Shown in pieces: positions 1 through 12,473 of a stretch of DNA of 64,000 nucleotides. The position numbers were made by a program, and so were the translations under genes. How positions within the stretch are numbered: the first letter of the stretch is position 1; each line of letters opens with the position of its first letter. Under the pieces are notes generated by a model. The model saw nothing but the letters and a program-made list of their open reading frames with translations, had not been told where the DNA came from and searched no databases. Origin of the DNA: Stereum hirsutum FP-91666 SS1 (taxonomy: Eukaryota > Basidiomycota > Agaricomycetes > Russulales > Stereaceae); assembly GCF_000264905.1 (NCBI RefSeq), contig NW_006763132.1, positions 2,730,023 to 2,794,022 on the forward strand, in the 5' to 3' direction.

Positions 1-1033
1 CTCAGAGAGCCTTGGGCTGCTCGCGGAAGCCGCGCGTCGCCTAACTAGGAATGATGCCGTCATGCTTCTTGCACGCGACTTGGCCTCCTCGACATCGTCC
101 TCTCCGACGTCGAGCATTGTTTTGACGACGACGTTCTTCGCACTGTCCTGTATACGGCTTCTCTGGCTCAGTCTCGCACTAGATACTCATTTGCTCATTT
201 TTTTGAACACACATCACAGAGCTCTGTCATCATCTGGTCTAGCACGTCGTAACGTATTATGAACATTGTTCGGACTCGTTGGGCATCTCATACATCCTTA
301 ACCGCCGACTATATCGTATCGGAAGACTTCAGTGGGTCTACATCCTTGACGACCTTTAGAGCAAGAAATATCAACGGCGAATATACAGTCCAGAGTTTCT
401 TGGATAATGGAGTGGTCTTGTTCTCTATGTGCACGACTAATTGCTCAATTGTCGCGAAGGCGTCCTATACGACCGAAGAATCTCACTTTCATGTTGGTCC
501 GATGGTCTTTATCACCGTCTCCATTGAATCGCTCCGAGTCTGGCTATAATTTTCAAAAACGCCTAGGTCCCCATAAACCGTCAAGTTGATGGTCCTCCTC
601 TGGCATGCTTTAACAAGGGCTCAGACAGATTCGGCTAAGTGCATGACACGCTCTGACAGACCACCACGCTACTGATAATTGACAGGACCCTCGAAAGTCT
701 AAGTCGACATTCGTACAAATGCGAAACCTTTCGTGGCTTCTTGCGCCTTACACTTCGGCAGCTGTTATCTCTCCACTGACTGCATTACTTCTCGACATAT
801 GTCGACTTCACGTGATGTTTTGTCGTCATCTCTCCTCGCCATCTTGTCTTCCACTGGCGAATCTGGTCCGCTGACGAGCTTGAGACAATTCATTCACAAC
901 ACTCTATCCTCGGCGTAATGTTTTCTCATCCCCGATTCGAGTATAAATGACGAGGAGATTGCGACTTTGCGTCTGCAAAGACCTGTCTGCTATCCCTCCT
1001 CTCACATCGCCTGCCAGATACCATTAAATCACC
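1..1033. other. No supported gene; upstream region of the dioxygenase gene
   Basis: Only short unsupported frames are visible. At the left edge the minus strand is open from about 160 to 1 and reads an acidic stretch (DVGEDDVEEAKSRA) that could be the end of a gene beyond the window, but the opposite strand is equally open and no splice context decides. The last 100 bases are the promoter and leader of the gene that starts at 1034. Confidence 0.4.
942..947 (+). promoter_or_regulatory. TATA box of the TauD-type dioxygenase gene
   Basis: TATAAA lies about 87 bases upstream of the ATG at 1034, in a CT-rich leader typical of fungal promoters. Its role is inferred from sequence and position only. 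Confidence 0.45.
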
Positions 1034-2684
1034 ATGGCCCCTGTAGCTGTCGAACCCCAGCAATCCCAAGTTGAACGACCTCTCAAGTTCGTGAACCCTG
1101 TCAACCCTTTCTATTCTCCTTCCACTGGGAACGACGAGGACGACGCGTCATATGAGTTCGCCAGATACAAGGTACGCATCTTCGCTCTTGTAGTCTCACG
1201 ATCCTTATACTTACTGAGACGTAACCCACTCTTCCTGTCCGCTCAGCCTAACTTCCCCGATATTCACTGGGAGCCTCTTGGTCCCGTTGCCGTGACGGAG
1301 CGCGGACTCTACGCCAACCCCGAGAAGAAGAGTCTCTTGTCCGCTGCATCGAAAGTCATCACTTTGAACCCGACCATTGGGACAGAGATTCACGGTATCG
1401 ACTTGCGTCAATTGTCGGACACGCAGAAGGACGAACTGTGAGTTTTTTCGTCGTTGCTCGTGGTGCACGAACTAAAGATAGGTCTTGCAGGGCTCTTCTG
1501 GTGGCTGAGCGAGGCGTCGTTTGTGAGTATATTTATTTCAATGTGCAACAATATTATGTCGACTAAAGTGACCGTGCAGTCTTCCGGAACCAGGACATCA
1601 GCATACACGAGCAACTAGACCTCGCTCGCCACTGGGGCCCACTTCACAAGCACGCCACCACTCCTGTTCCGAAAGAGCCTGGCCTCGAAGAAGTGCATGG
1701 TACGAACTACTCTACCTCATTTTCTTCACGATTCTTATTGTTTCCATATTCAGTGGTTTACAATGACAAATCCCGCCGTCCCGACACGGCCGCCTTCTCC
1801 AAGATCGAGCTGTGGCACACAGATGTCTCCTACGAACAACAACCCCCAAGCACCACATCTCTGAAAGTCATCTCCGGGCCAGAATACGGAGGCGACACCC
1901 TCTGGAGCTCCGGCTACGCACTCTACTCTTCGCTCAGCCGTGGACTCCAGATCTACCTCGAGGGATTGACGGCAGTGCATAGCGCGAAGGCTCAGGCTGA
2001 TGGGGCGAGGGCGGCGGGATTGCCTGTGCGAAGGGAACCAGTCGAGACTCTGCATCCGATTGTGAGGGTTCACCCTGCTACCGGGTGGAAGAGTGTCTAT
2101 GTCAACCCTGGTATGTGGCTGCTGTACTCCAAGTCTGCTTGAAGCCTCGAAGATTCGGACCTGACTTGAGTGTTTGACGGATAAAGGGTTCACTCGTCGT
2201 ATCGTTGGTGTTCCCAAGGCCGAATCGGACTCCATCCTCAAGTTCCTCTTTGAGCAAATCGCCCACAACGTCGACTTCCAGGTTCGATTCAAGTGGAATC
2301 CTAATGATATCGCCTTCTGGGACAACCGGGTTCGTTTTAGTTTCCCTTCTTCTTTCATTTCCCCCCACTCCTCCATCGCTTCCCTTTCATGTATCAGTCT
2401 CAACTTTTCTTCTTCACTTCCACTTCTCTCATACCTTCGTTCCTGGCTGACGTCTGTGTAACTTCTGTGCCATACAGGTCGTTACCCACAGCGCCACTTT
2501 CGACTTCTGGCCCGCCAGACGGCACGCCCTTCGTGCCACACCGCACGGCGAACGTCCGACTTCGGTCGCCGACTATGAGAAGGACGGAAAGGTCGCGAAG
2601 GATAGGCAGCTCGAGATCTGGAAGGCGCAGGGCATCGAGGTTCCTGAATTGGGTGTGGGGAAGGTCAGGGGATACAACGACTGA
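1034..2684 (+). CDS. TauD/TfdA-family alpha-ketoglutarate-dependent sulfonate/taurine dioxygenase
   Basis: Seven exons fit in phase: 1034-1171, 1247-1437, 1491-1522, 1580-1699, 1754-2110, 2187-2329, 2478-2684, giving 395 residues, usual for fungal members. The family uses non-haem Fe(II) and 2-oxoglutarate to hydroxylate substrates such as sulfonates (yeast Jlp1) for sulfur scavenging in the cytosol. Visible signatures are the early IGTEIHGIDL motif, FFRNQDIS, the iron-binding H-x-D in ELWHTDVSYEQQP, and near the C terminus THSATFDFWPARRHALR, which carries the distal histidine and the arginine that binds 2-oxoglutarate. No signal peptide is seen. A TATA box sits at 942. Family assignment is firm; the substrate (taurine, other sulfonate or another acid) cannot be read from sequence. 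Confidence 0.9.
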
Positions 2685-4335
2685 GCGCTGAGCTGGCTTT
2701 CGACGATTGGCTGTAGAACCGCTTCCAAAAATCCTCGTGCGGTAGATTGTGTTGTGGATGATGTGTAGGTTTGTGTATTCCTATGTGCTTGTACCTTTTT
2801 GGATTTTGTGTGGATGTGGAACGTTCTTCTTCGACGTGTATGGAGAATCGAGGCCGTTGGCCCACAGTGCATCTGTGCCCCATTAAGCCCAACCGCGTCG
2901 TGTGCTTCTTTCAACAATCATCTGCGGCCGTATTCCAGCATTCCGCTTCCTCGCCGTCGACCAGCATACGTGCATAAATTGTTCCTTCCGTCCACAGAAG
3001 TCAGACGACCTGACAAGTCGAGGCAAGGTACTAAGGGATCGGCTCGAACTGCATTCAGCCCCTGAGGCCTGAGGCCTGATCGCCCAAAGTACAGCATAAG
3101 CTTGCGCAGCATGCGTACGCCAATAAGGTCGGGGATGTTGTGCGCATTGAACACCGTTTGGCCGAGGACACAATTAATTGACTCATGCCCTCCGTGATCA
3201 TCGTCGTCGCCGGCATCTTTGCAGGATCTTGCATTGACACGGTACCGGTGAACATATTAATTGAATCTGATCGAATGGCCCGCAGACGACGACGATCTCT
3301 CCATCTCCGAGTCCATCTGATTCTTCATGATCTCCCCAGCAAACGCAGGTCGGAGCGGAACCCAAAGGAGATGGAACTCAATGCTTCCTTCCTGCTGGCA
3401 ACAAGTCTGGAAACTGCCGGTCAGTTCACCGCGAGGTGACCTTACATAGGGTTGTCCTCACGACACGACACAATGGACAGACTCAAGATTGAGTTAGGAT
3501 GCAGGGTCGTACATAAACCTGCGAGTGCCTCGGAACAACGACTCAATATATCTAAGATCCAACGTACCCTCGGTGAGGACAAAATCACCGGTAGCATGCA
3601 CCTACCGAGTCTCACAAGACCAAAGACAGAGACGACACGCACGACAGCCAACAGAAGATCTGAATCTCAACAGCATTGTGCATCACTTCTCATTACCACA
3701 ATCAACGCCAAAATATTTACGCCTCTTCAAAGTCGAAAAGGGGCAGAGTGGAAGAAAATATACAGTATACTCGATACTCAATACGGTAACGAAAGCCAGA
3801 CTATGTATAATGCAATTGCGAATGGGGAAAAGATCCAATGCTGCAACAGAGCTTGAGGTTCAAGAGGCAACCGGCAAAAAGAGCAGAGCATGAGAGAAAG
3901 AAATTGCAATTGTGGGGATGGGAAGAACGGGATCGAACAAAGCGGGGAGAACGGAAGTGCAGGGTATTGTACAGATTAAAACGAGCATAGAGCGAGCTTG
4001 GAGTCTTTTGGATGGGGATGCGAGATCATGGGGATCGACAGGAGAGACAAAAAATGGGATTGACGAGAAGGCTGATGAACTGGTGAATGATGAATGACGA
4101 ATGGATGATTAAGATTCGTTGATTGAACGAAGAGAAAAAAGAATAATGACCAAGGAGAAAGAGAAGCAGCATATGATAGACGAAGGCGAGAGAACATGCT
4201 AGATACGACAGAATTAAGAGTTGGATCTGACGTCGATGACATAGAATTATGCGTATGCATGCAATGTTAGGACATAGAACTTAGAGCTCGAAGACCTCGA
4301 ACGTCACTTCACCACTACACCTCAGGGCCTCAACC
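2685..4335. other. Intergenic, convergent 3' ends; no supported gene
   Basis: This lies between the 3' ends of the dioxygenase gene (+) and the GATA factor gene (-). Short frames at 3452-3893 and 3912-4260 have no recognisable domain, splice context or fungal family resemblance. The right part (about 4100-4335) is AT-richer and probably the 3' UTR of the GATA gene. Confidence 0.4.
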
Positions 4336-7040
4336 TCAATGCGGCGAAGCCCTCGCATGCGAAGCCTGATGCGCAGGCCTCATAAACGACGAATGGTCCT
4401 GCGAATACGTCCTGCCATGCTGCATATGCCCTTGGCCTTGACCCTGGCCATGTTGACCAGGCCCATGCATCTGCCCATGGCCCCACAAGTGACTACCCAA
4501 TGGGCCCTCAGGTATATGCGGTGGCGGTGGCATCAACTGCGCCTGTTGTGCCTGATGTTGCTGATGCTGCTGGTGCGGCGAAGGATGCGTCATCGAGCTC
4601 GGTCCAGGAAGCATCGGTGCACCTCCTGGCCCACCACCCTGAGGAGGAATAATCATACTATGATATGAAGGTAAGACCATCTGCGACGGTTTCGAGGTCT
4701 GACCAGAAGGTCCGGGAGGTGGAGGGAGCTGAGACTGGGATTGCTGCGGCTGCTGGGGGTGGAGGTGGATGGGACTCGGGCCAGCGGTCGTGGGCGATGG
4801 TACCGCTTGTTCCGGAGGTGCAGTGGAGGAGCTGGGAGGCGGTACGGAGGGAGAAGGGTTACCGTTGACAGTGCTACCGTTAGAGGAACCAGCGTCAGCC
4901 ATGCGAGTAGATGCGCGGAGCGTCTCCAGGTCGATCTGGGCAGGCTTGCCGTCGGGCCCGACCTTGTCGCGCTTGCGCATCAATTTGGCGTAATCTGCAG
5001 TGGAGAACAGAACAAAGCGAACAGAGGAGGAAGAGCGGATATCGTCGTCAGTTCCGTGCGGTTTCCTGACAACGGCATAGAGATGGTGCACGTACGCAGA
5101 CCACAGGCATTGCACAACGTCCTCGCTCCGTCGGGTCCACGCCTCCACTCCGGAGTCTCTCGAATATTGCAAGAGTGGCACTTCCCAGGAGGTGTGGCGC
5201 GCTGCTCGAAGCCCACCACCAATGTAAGTCCAAGAACAGAAAGAAGACGTGGAAGTCATAAAAAAGCAGACTCACGCTTCTCTTCCGATACTTCGTCTTC
5301 TGTTGTCCGGGGCCATTTGTAGCGGACGTCGAGGCCCGTTTCGTGCGGATCAGAGCCATATCTGCCTCGGCTGCTGTTTGCTATAGAATGACCATATCAG
5401 AGTCAACGTAATGCTTGGAACAAGTTACGGAACTGATGGAGTGCACGAAAGTTTACGAACCTCTGCGGAAGTGCTCACTTCCAATGTAGCGGTCTTGTCG
5501 TTCGACATATCTTCCCACGGGCGCTTAGGAGGCCGGTTCTCCTCATTCCCGGTAGAGGCCGGAGGAGGCAAAGTGACTGCGCTGTTGTTGGCGCCAGGAT
5601 CGGGGAAGGGCTTGGTCTCGATTTGGGAAAGACGAGCGAGATCCTGCAAAAGGTCGAGGATATGACTCGCGTGGCGAGACATCTCGACCAGCTCCGTCGT
5701 CGTCGGTTGGACATGAGGCAGAGTGACTTGCAATTGCGCTAATATCAGTGCGTCCGTCAGGATGAGTGTTCATACACGGGCGCCAAAATGTAGGGCAGCA
5801 CGTACCACATCTTGCCGCAAAGTTGTACAACGTGCTACAACGTGTATGCAACTACGGAAGCACAACAAAAGGATGAGCACAAATGGTGGAGTGCGACACC
5901 TCTTAGAGCTGTGCGTACCTCCGAAAGCGTGTTATGACGTGGACCCAGACCTTGATCCGGGGGAGGTATACGAGGGGACGGAGCACTATGACGCGGCTCG
6001 ACAGTGGTAGGAACCAAGGGCTTAGCCTTCGTGAACGAGATAGGTTCCGCGGGGGGCGTCGATTGATGACTCTGAGGCTTTGCGATCTGAGGTGGTGGTT
6101 GTTGATGCTGGTGCTGGTGCGAAGGATGAGGATGTTGTTGCCACTGTTGTTGGCTCTGGGATGGACCCGATGGATACGGACTGGCAGATGGCACCGGTTG
6201 CTGGTGCTGGTGCTGGTGCTGTTGATGATGCTGGTGCTGTTGTTGTTGCTGATAGCTTGAGTGCGTTGGAGAGGGCGCAGAAGCAGACGAATGTCTGTGA
6301 GACATGAACTGGTCGGGAGCGTAGCCCTGTTGTGAAACGCCGAAGGGGTGAGGATGATGCTGCGTTTGTTCATGGGGAGACGGCGCCTGCTGGACAGGGT
6401 AAGGCGCAGAGCCCTGGGAGGCATACTGGTAGGCGTGCTGATCAACGTCAACATGACGTGTGGGCGAAGTGCGTGGTCAGCGCATTTCAACGAGCAAAAT
6501 TGAAGATAGGGATTTTGACGGCACTCGAAGAGCGAGCGAATAAGTAGAGCAGAGAAGCACTCATTGACTCACGTGGGATGTCCGAGGCAAAGCGCCTAGG
6601 GTCAATTCCCTGCTCTTCATCGGAGGTCCCGAGCGGGGAAGCGGTCCTAAACGCTGGGTGCCCTCGTCCCTCACGGGCGTCAAAGGATTGGCAGAGCTCG
6701 CGGGTGGCGGCATACCTCCGTAGTTCTGAGACTCTTGTCGAGGCGGCAAGGGGTGGTCGTGGACGCTGCCGGTCGGGGGTGCATGATGCTGAGGTATGCT
6801 GTGTGACGGCGCAGGTGCGGGTGTACCACGACTCCATTCATGACGCGAGATGTGGTTTTGAAGGGGAGTAGAATGCTCTACTTGAGCGGGCCCAATGGAA
6901 GATGGGGGCTGTTCTTGCGAGTGAGTGGGAGGGGGACGGTACGCGAAGTTCAAGTCTTTGAGAGAAGGTAGACGGAACTCGCTCTGTTGCATGGGTGGAA
7001 GTGGATATGGCGGCGGAGGCTGGTGGTGGGCAGAGGCCAT
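4336..7040 (-). CDS. nsdD-like: GATA-type zinc-finger transcription factor, NsdD-like
   Basis: Seven exons in phase (read 7040 to 4336): 6573-7040, 5919-6437, 5806-5851, 5479-5738, 5276-5380, 5096-5201, 4336-4994; 720 residues. The start is the ATG at 7040, followed by a proline/glutamine-rich segment with the motif [11 protein letters not shown] single class IV GATA finger is split between exons 6 and 7: [18 protein letters not shown], then [17 protein letters not shown]. Upstream lie a helical block ([20 protein letters not shown], then [18 protein letters not shown]) and KRPWEDMS, an arrangement I associate with Aspergillus NsdD and Neurospora SUB-1, which act in sexual development. Poly-Gln/His tracts fill exon 2 and the tail is Pro/Gln/Gly/His-rich. 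DNA binding in the nucleus is certain by family; an NsdD-like role in fruiting is inference. Exon 3 is only 46 nt. Confidence 0.9.
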
Positions 7041-10000
7041 CGTCACTACCGCAGATTTTAGTGGATCTGAGCCCGGGAAATGGGGTCAAGATCAGTTGTC
7101 AAGTTGGTATCTCGTGGAAGATATTAACCGCCCGATTTGCTCAGAGCAGGTATGGGGCGAACGATGACGACGGTCGGAGCTGAGACCGGGAGCGACTAAG
7201 GTGAATATTTGTTGGCTATGCGAAACGTCGAGATAAAGTCGCGAAAAGAAGGGGGAAAGAGCGAAGGGAGAGAAGAAGAGACGGGGAAGGTGAGCGTACG
7301 GAGGAAGAGGATGGATCTGAAGGGGAGGCGTCTGCACGACGTCTTGTGGATCTTGGCGCCGCTTGAATCTCTGGGAAGCTTCTTGCGAGCGATCGCTTCC
7401 CCACGTTCCTTCGCTTTCAACCACCGACGCGGCTTTTCCCTCTTTTCCTTTTCTTATCCCAACGCCGGTACAGCAAAGCCTCTCGTACACAATAAATATA
7501 AAAAGCCCACCCGTCTCACCCATGTTGTTTTACCTGCGCTTATATAATCGCAAGCAATCCCGCACATACTTTTTTCGTCCGATCAGGTGTGACGCAAATG
7601 CGAGGATTTGATCCAAATCGGGGAGGTAATCGATTTTGAATTCGAAACTCAGAATCTCGCCCGATTCCGTAGCATCTCCAGATCAGATCTGCCTGTCCCA
7701 AACACGTAAAATATCGTTCCCCCTGAGCCCCCCGAGGCGACGGCGCACCTTCATTGACTCTGAACTCTGCGTCCACGACTCTTCCATGTCCTGTCGTCTT
7801 CTCTCCCTTCCTCGTCCTCCTCGTATAGCGTCTACTTTGGACATGCAGAGCGGCCGAACTGAGCTGGCATCACGCCAGGCACGCCGCTTCCTCGAAAATA
7901 CTAATTGTGAGCTTCTATTTTGGCCTATCTCGGCTAACGGGCACGACAACCAGGTTCGCAATTGTTCGGCGACCTGCAATCTGAATCTAGCCCCGGACTT
8001 TTGAATTCCATCAGCGCTTCCTCCCAATAACTCGCGGAACAGCGACGGAAATCCCGCGAGACGATGCTCGACGGTTCCCACCCAGCATCTCGAAGAGTCC
8101 TGCTGGGAGAGGAGCTGGCAGCGAACACTGTTTCAACACGCTATCGACAGGAGGGTGATCGTCATCGTCGCCATTCGTTGTCCGTCTTCGAAGTCTCCAT
8201 GTGGTGCGGGGAAGGTCGAGAAAGCTCAGAAAGCCGACAGATTTGCATCCCGATGCCTCCCGACAATCCTCGAAGACATGCTTTCAAAATGAGGTAAATA
8301 CGATGGTCAGATGTTGTTGATTGGATGCGTTCGGTCACATATGGAACCGCGCAGAGATCCTTGGAGAGTCGAAAGGAGCTGCAAAGTGAAGTCGATGTCC
8401 GCTTCTGGACTCTGGCTTTCCTGTTTCTCTTCACTTCTTCCACTTGTCTCCATCACGAGGACATCGCCGCTTGGGAAGATAATTCTCATGGAGGACTACT
8501 GCTCAATTGAAGTCGTGTTCGCTCAAAGGTCTTGCATCCTCGAGCCAGGCCATTCGATTCTCAGCAGAGTCGCCTGGACCACTCGCTTCCACACTGTGAT
8601 CTTCGAACGCTACGCTAACCTCGTATCGAAAAGCAGGCAAATTGACTGGACTCCTTTTTCTTGACGGTGGCCCACGATGCTTGGCCCAACTTTGTTTATT
8701 CCGAACAGGCGACAAAGTGGCCATCAATATATCACGCTTGCGGGATCCTGTCATCGCATCAACTTGGCTATATTACTTTGCGCGGAAAGGACGGGTTCGC
8801 ACCAAGACATCAAACCATACCACCGCGTGAGTGCATTGTTTGTTGAGCACTGTCGGTCCCGGTTAGATTGAACGCTGTCAATAATGTTTACCGTTTCAAT
8901 ATTCAAGTCATCGTCCGGACTTGTCGCATGTGGCGTACGTATACTATTCCTCTTGTACCATCTGTACAGAGTGATCTGCACTCTAGCTTTTCGCTAGTAT
9001 CGGTACGAACGCGTGTCTCCTGAACTTCATACATATATTGAGGACGTATCTAACTTTGGGACTGGGAGCAGATATACTTCCAGCGTTCGAAGCCATCCGT
9101 ATCCTCAAGGTACGCCATCAACGCGTTCTCTTCCTCATCTCACTACGATAACCCCAATGTTACAAACCCAGACAATTGCGTCGAGCCTGTGCTTGAGCTT
9201 GAGGCAGAGCATAGCTTACTAACTTATAACCGCGTTCAGGTGAACCTACTGCACACGAGGTAACCAGCCCCTTTGGAGACGACACTCTTTAACTCGCGTC
9301 CAAATCTTCGAGAGCTTCACTGGCCTTCTTTCCGCCGCGTCGTAGCACCGAGTCCTGTTCCGTCATCTCGACTCAGATGATCATATCTTCGCAGCCATCC
9401 AAGTTATTCGTTCTCAAGATCAAACTACCCACCGAGACTCATTGGTTTCTAAGTTTGGCTAGGATCTCTCTCGATCTAACTCACGCACTCCACTTTTCTC
9501 GCACACGAGGCGTCGTGCGCATCCAGATGCGGCGTCAAGGACTGCGCCTCACAGACTCTTAAATGATCCGTCACGATTGGCCGACTTCGTTCCCTATGCA
9601 AGTAATTCCCTTCTGGAGGTAGCGGAGGTGATCGTTCGCAGCCGCGGTGGTCGCAGAATGCATCTCTCAACCCGGTATGTACTAACGGTACTAAGCATCG
9701 GGGCGACACGGGACTTCGACTTCCTCCTCGGAACCCGCACTTCGAATCCCATAAAGCACATATACCTCCCATCGTATCTGCCAATGTCTCGATCTTAAGA
9801 ACCACTTGACCTGTTGTAAAGTACTTCGGAGCATCTGACATCGACTCGATATTTTGATCTTTGAGAAGGTATGTAAGTTACCGATGAGTCGTGGCTCAAC
9901 TCTCAGATCTCATGCATCGTCCCAGAGTTCCAACCTGCTTCCCTTCTTGCGTTTAAATAACCTCCAAGCTGACCAAAACTCGCCCTTACAGGCTACTGTA

Positions 10001-12389
10001 GAACCCATTTGGAAGGTCCACCTCACCTTACCTCCGCGCCGCATCTCTCATCTCTTCTCATGTCTGCTTCCTGCTATGTATAGCCAGATCCAGAGCACCA
10101 CTTACTGCACATGCATGAACATACTGTTCTCGTGGCGCACGATCTAACCCAAACTTTATAACAAGCTCCCGTTCTCCCATGGCACGGACAAGCGCTTCGG
10201 AGGTATACCTGACACTGTTGCAGCAGCAGTGCCGTTGCGCAAATCTCGACTTCGCCGGGCTTACGCCGCACGAAACGCTCATCGACGATTCTCCGGCCCC
10301 TCAGAGTCACACTTCATTTCTGGTAACCTTCCTGCCGTTCAATTTACGCCCTCTGGAGGGAGCTAGAGCGCGATCCGTGAATCTGAGTCTCGGGCGAGGT
10401 AATCTCGCAATCGTCTCGGGCTGCTGTATACCTTCTTCCCATCGGGGCATGAGCAAGATTAGACACCTTGGGCCGTCGCCGTCACAGACTATGCGCCCAT
10501 AAAAGTACACACACACACCGTCATACCCTTCGGCCTTATTAGTTGACGCTAAATACAGCAGTAACAAGTGCACAACCGTTCATCCCGCACCCGCAAGCGT
10601 TTCGTGGATTCCCATGGGGCGCCACACTCCTGCATATGCTTCGCCGAATCATAATGCATGATAACCGGCGTCACTCTTGGGTGTCTTTCTCACTCGGAGT
10701 CCCACCGGAGCACTCGCACTTGTACTCGCACCGGCAGCGAAGCCTAGCGTATGTAGCTGTACATATGACTGCGCGTATCTCTCTCTCTAACACCTGCTAT
10801 ACCGCATACCGTTCCCATCCCCTCCCTTTTCCCGACTTCTTTGAATCTCCATATTTATACTTGTGTTCCGCCATACAGTTCTTTATGAGCTGTGCAGGAG
10901 CGCTCAAGCACATGGTATTGATGGGTGAGGGCGCATGATGGGAATGAAGACCAACCGCAGTGGGATGTGATGAGATGCATGCGATGGATACTTGAGCTCT
11001 TGCGAGCTTGTGTCTTTATCTGAATACGCTGTGATTGTGATGGGATGGTGGGAGCTCGGACAGAGAATACCTATCGTTGTCTTGGAATGGTCCTTCAGCG
11101 TTAAAACGTTGATTATTGGAGTGTTGAGCATCAGAACTGTAGTGACTCGGTCTGAGTAACTGGACATGATCAGGTGGACGCCTGGAGCATTGGAGGGAGA
11201 TGAACGCCCTCCACATATGGAGGCTAGCGCTAATGCTTTGCTTTCTGTTGGAAGCCCAAGTATGGGCGTCCATAGACAAGTCGATTTGATGCTATATCAT
11301 CTCAGCGTTCAAAGGATATAGCCATGGTTTGTCACGTCTTGAGACTTAGACGCAGTTTGACGACTTGCCCTGCAATTATGATTGCATTCTAGATCTTGAT
11401 TGAGGCACATGCTCGAGATATTCTCGAAGACTCATTATCATTTCAATCTGGTTGTAGGCCTATATAGGTCAGACTCAACCCCCTATGCGTAAATGAAAGA
11501 TATCGATGTACTATTTTGCACCTTGGAGATCGTCCTTGCGCCTGAAGGCGTGATTGAGAGCGCTGATGATACGTTGCGGGCCTGACCCTCCTCTGATACG
11601 TGCCTGTGTGGCGTCGTAGCACATGTTGGAGAAAGCTTGGACCTACTACTGGGTCTCATGCACTGACCTCCTAGTCCGATAAGCAATGCAACAGACGAAA
11701 GTGCTGTTGCGTAGCTCGAGGCTTGCGATTGATGGAATACAGCATCACGATTTACTTCCGGTGGGCGATCGCAGTACGATCGATGGCTTCTCTGATTGGC
11801 CGTTGACCAAAGCGGGAAGAGGGTTGGGAGAGATAAGATCTGGGAACGGCGAAACAAGGAACGATCACACGCGTTGCCCCGCTTCGCACGGCCAACTGCC
11901 CGGGGCCGACACGAGGACAATGGCGCTTGGTGCGATAAACAATAGAGGATCCGACAAATAATGCTCCTTTCTCGCCCTTTTCGCTTTTGCCATCGACGCT
12001 CTCATCCAACGACATCCCTGTCACACAGGCGCCCGCCAGATCCCTTTTCTGGTCCGTATACCCTGGCGTCAGCTCGCGAGTAGAGTCTTGTAAAGTCTTG
12101 GAGTGTTAATAGGTGCGTGGATGGACAGCAGCATACCAGGAATATCCACGCTGATATGACAACGCTTGGGCCATCGTGTGCTGGCTTTTTGCTCAGACTA
12201 GTTGAGCTGGACGAGAGCGAGACCTTTCGTAACTCTTGTGCTACCCTTTTGTTCCTTCCGGGGCTGTAGCGTCCGTACAAGGCAGATCTTGGACATATCT
12301 TGACGGTATGTTTCGCTCTTGAAACTCAAGCATCTCCCACATGTGATTAGCGACGTATACTCACCAACACTCCATTGACGCTGCCCTCC
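7041..12389. other. 5.3 kb region with no supported gene
   Basis: Many short frames occur on both strands, none longer than about 145 codons, none with recognisable domains or consistent splice-linked similarity. The first 500 bases are the promoter and leader of the GATA factor. Frames around 8.0-8.9 kb and 9.3-9.8 kb were read through and look random. A degraded gene or transposon relic is possible but nothing here supports a named family. Confidence 0.4.
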
Positions 12390-12473
12390 ATGGCACCATC
12401 CTCCCTGCTCTCGGGTATCACTCTTCAGCCTACCTCCGCGCCACCGAACCCTAGCCCATCATGTATGGGATGA
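12390..12473 (+). promoter_or_regulatory. Upstream ORF overlapping the PX/PB1 protein start
   Basis: An ATG at 12390 opens a 27-codon frame (MAPSSLLSGITL...) that ends at the TGA at 12471-12473, beyond the proposed main ATG at 12461 and in another frame. If the mRNA includes it, ribosomes that use it cannot reinitiate upstream of the main start, so it would reduce translation. An unseen 5' intron could remove it. Confidence 0.4.

Noticed and set aside
1..160. Left-edge minus-strand frame reading DVGEDDVEEAKSRA
   Set aside because: Open on both strands, cut by the window edge, no family or splice evidence.
8000..9850. Several 60-120 codon frames in the 7-12 kb gap
   Set aside because: No domain, no consistent splice joins, overlapping frames on both strands equally open.
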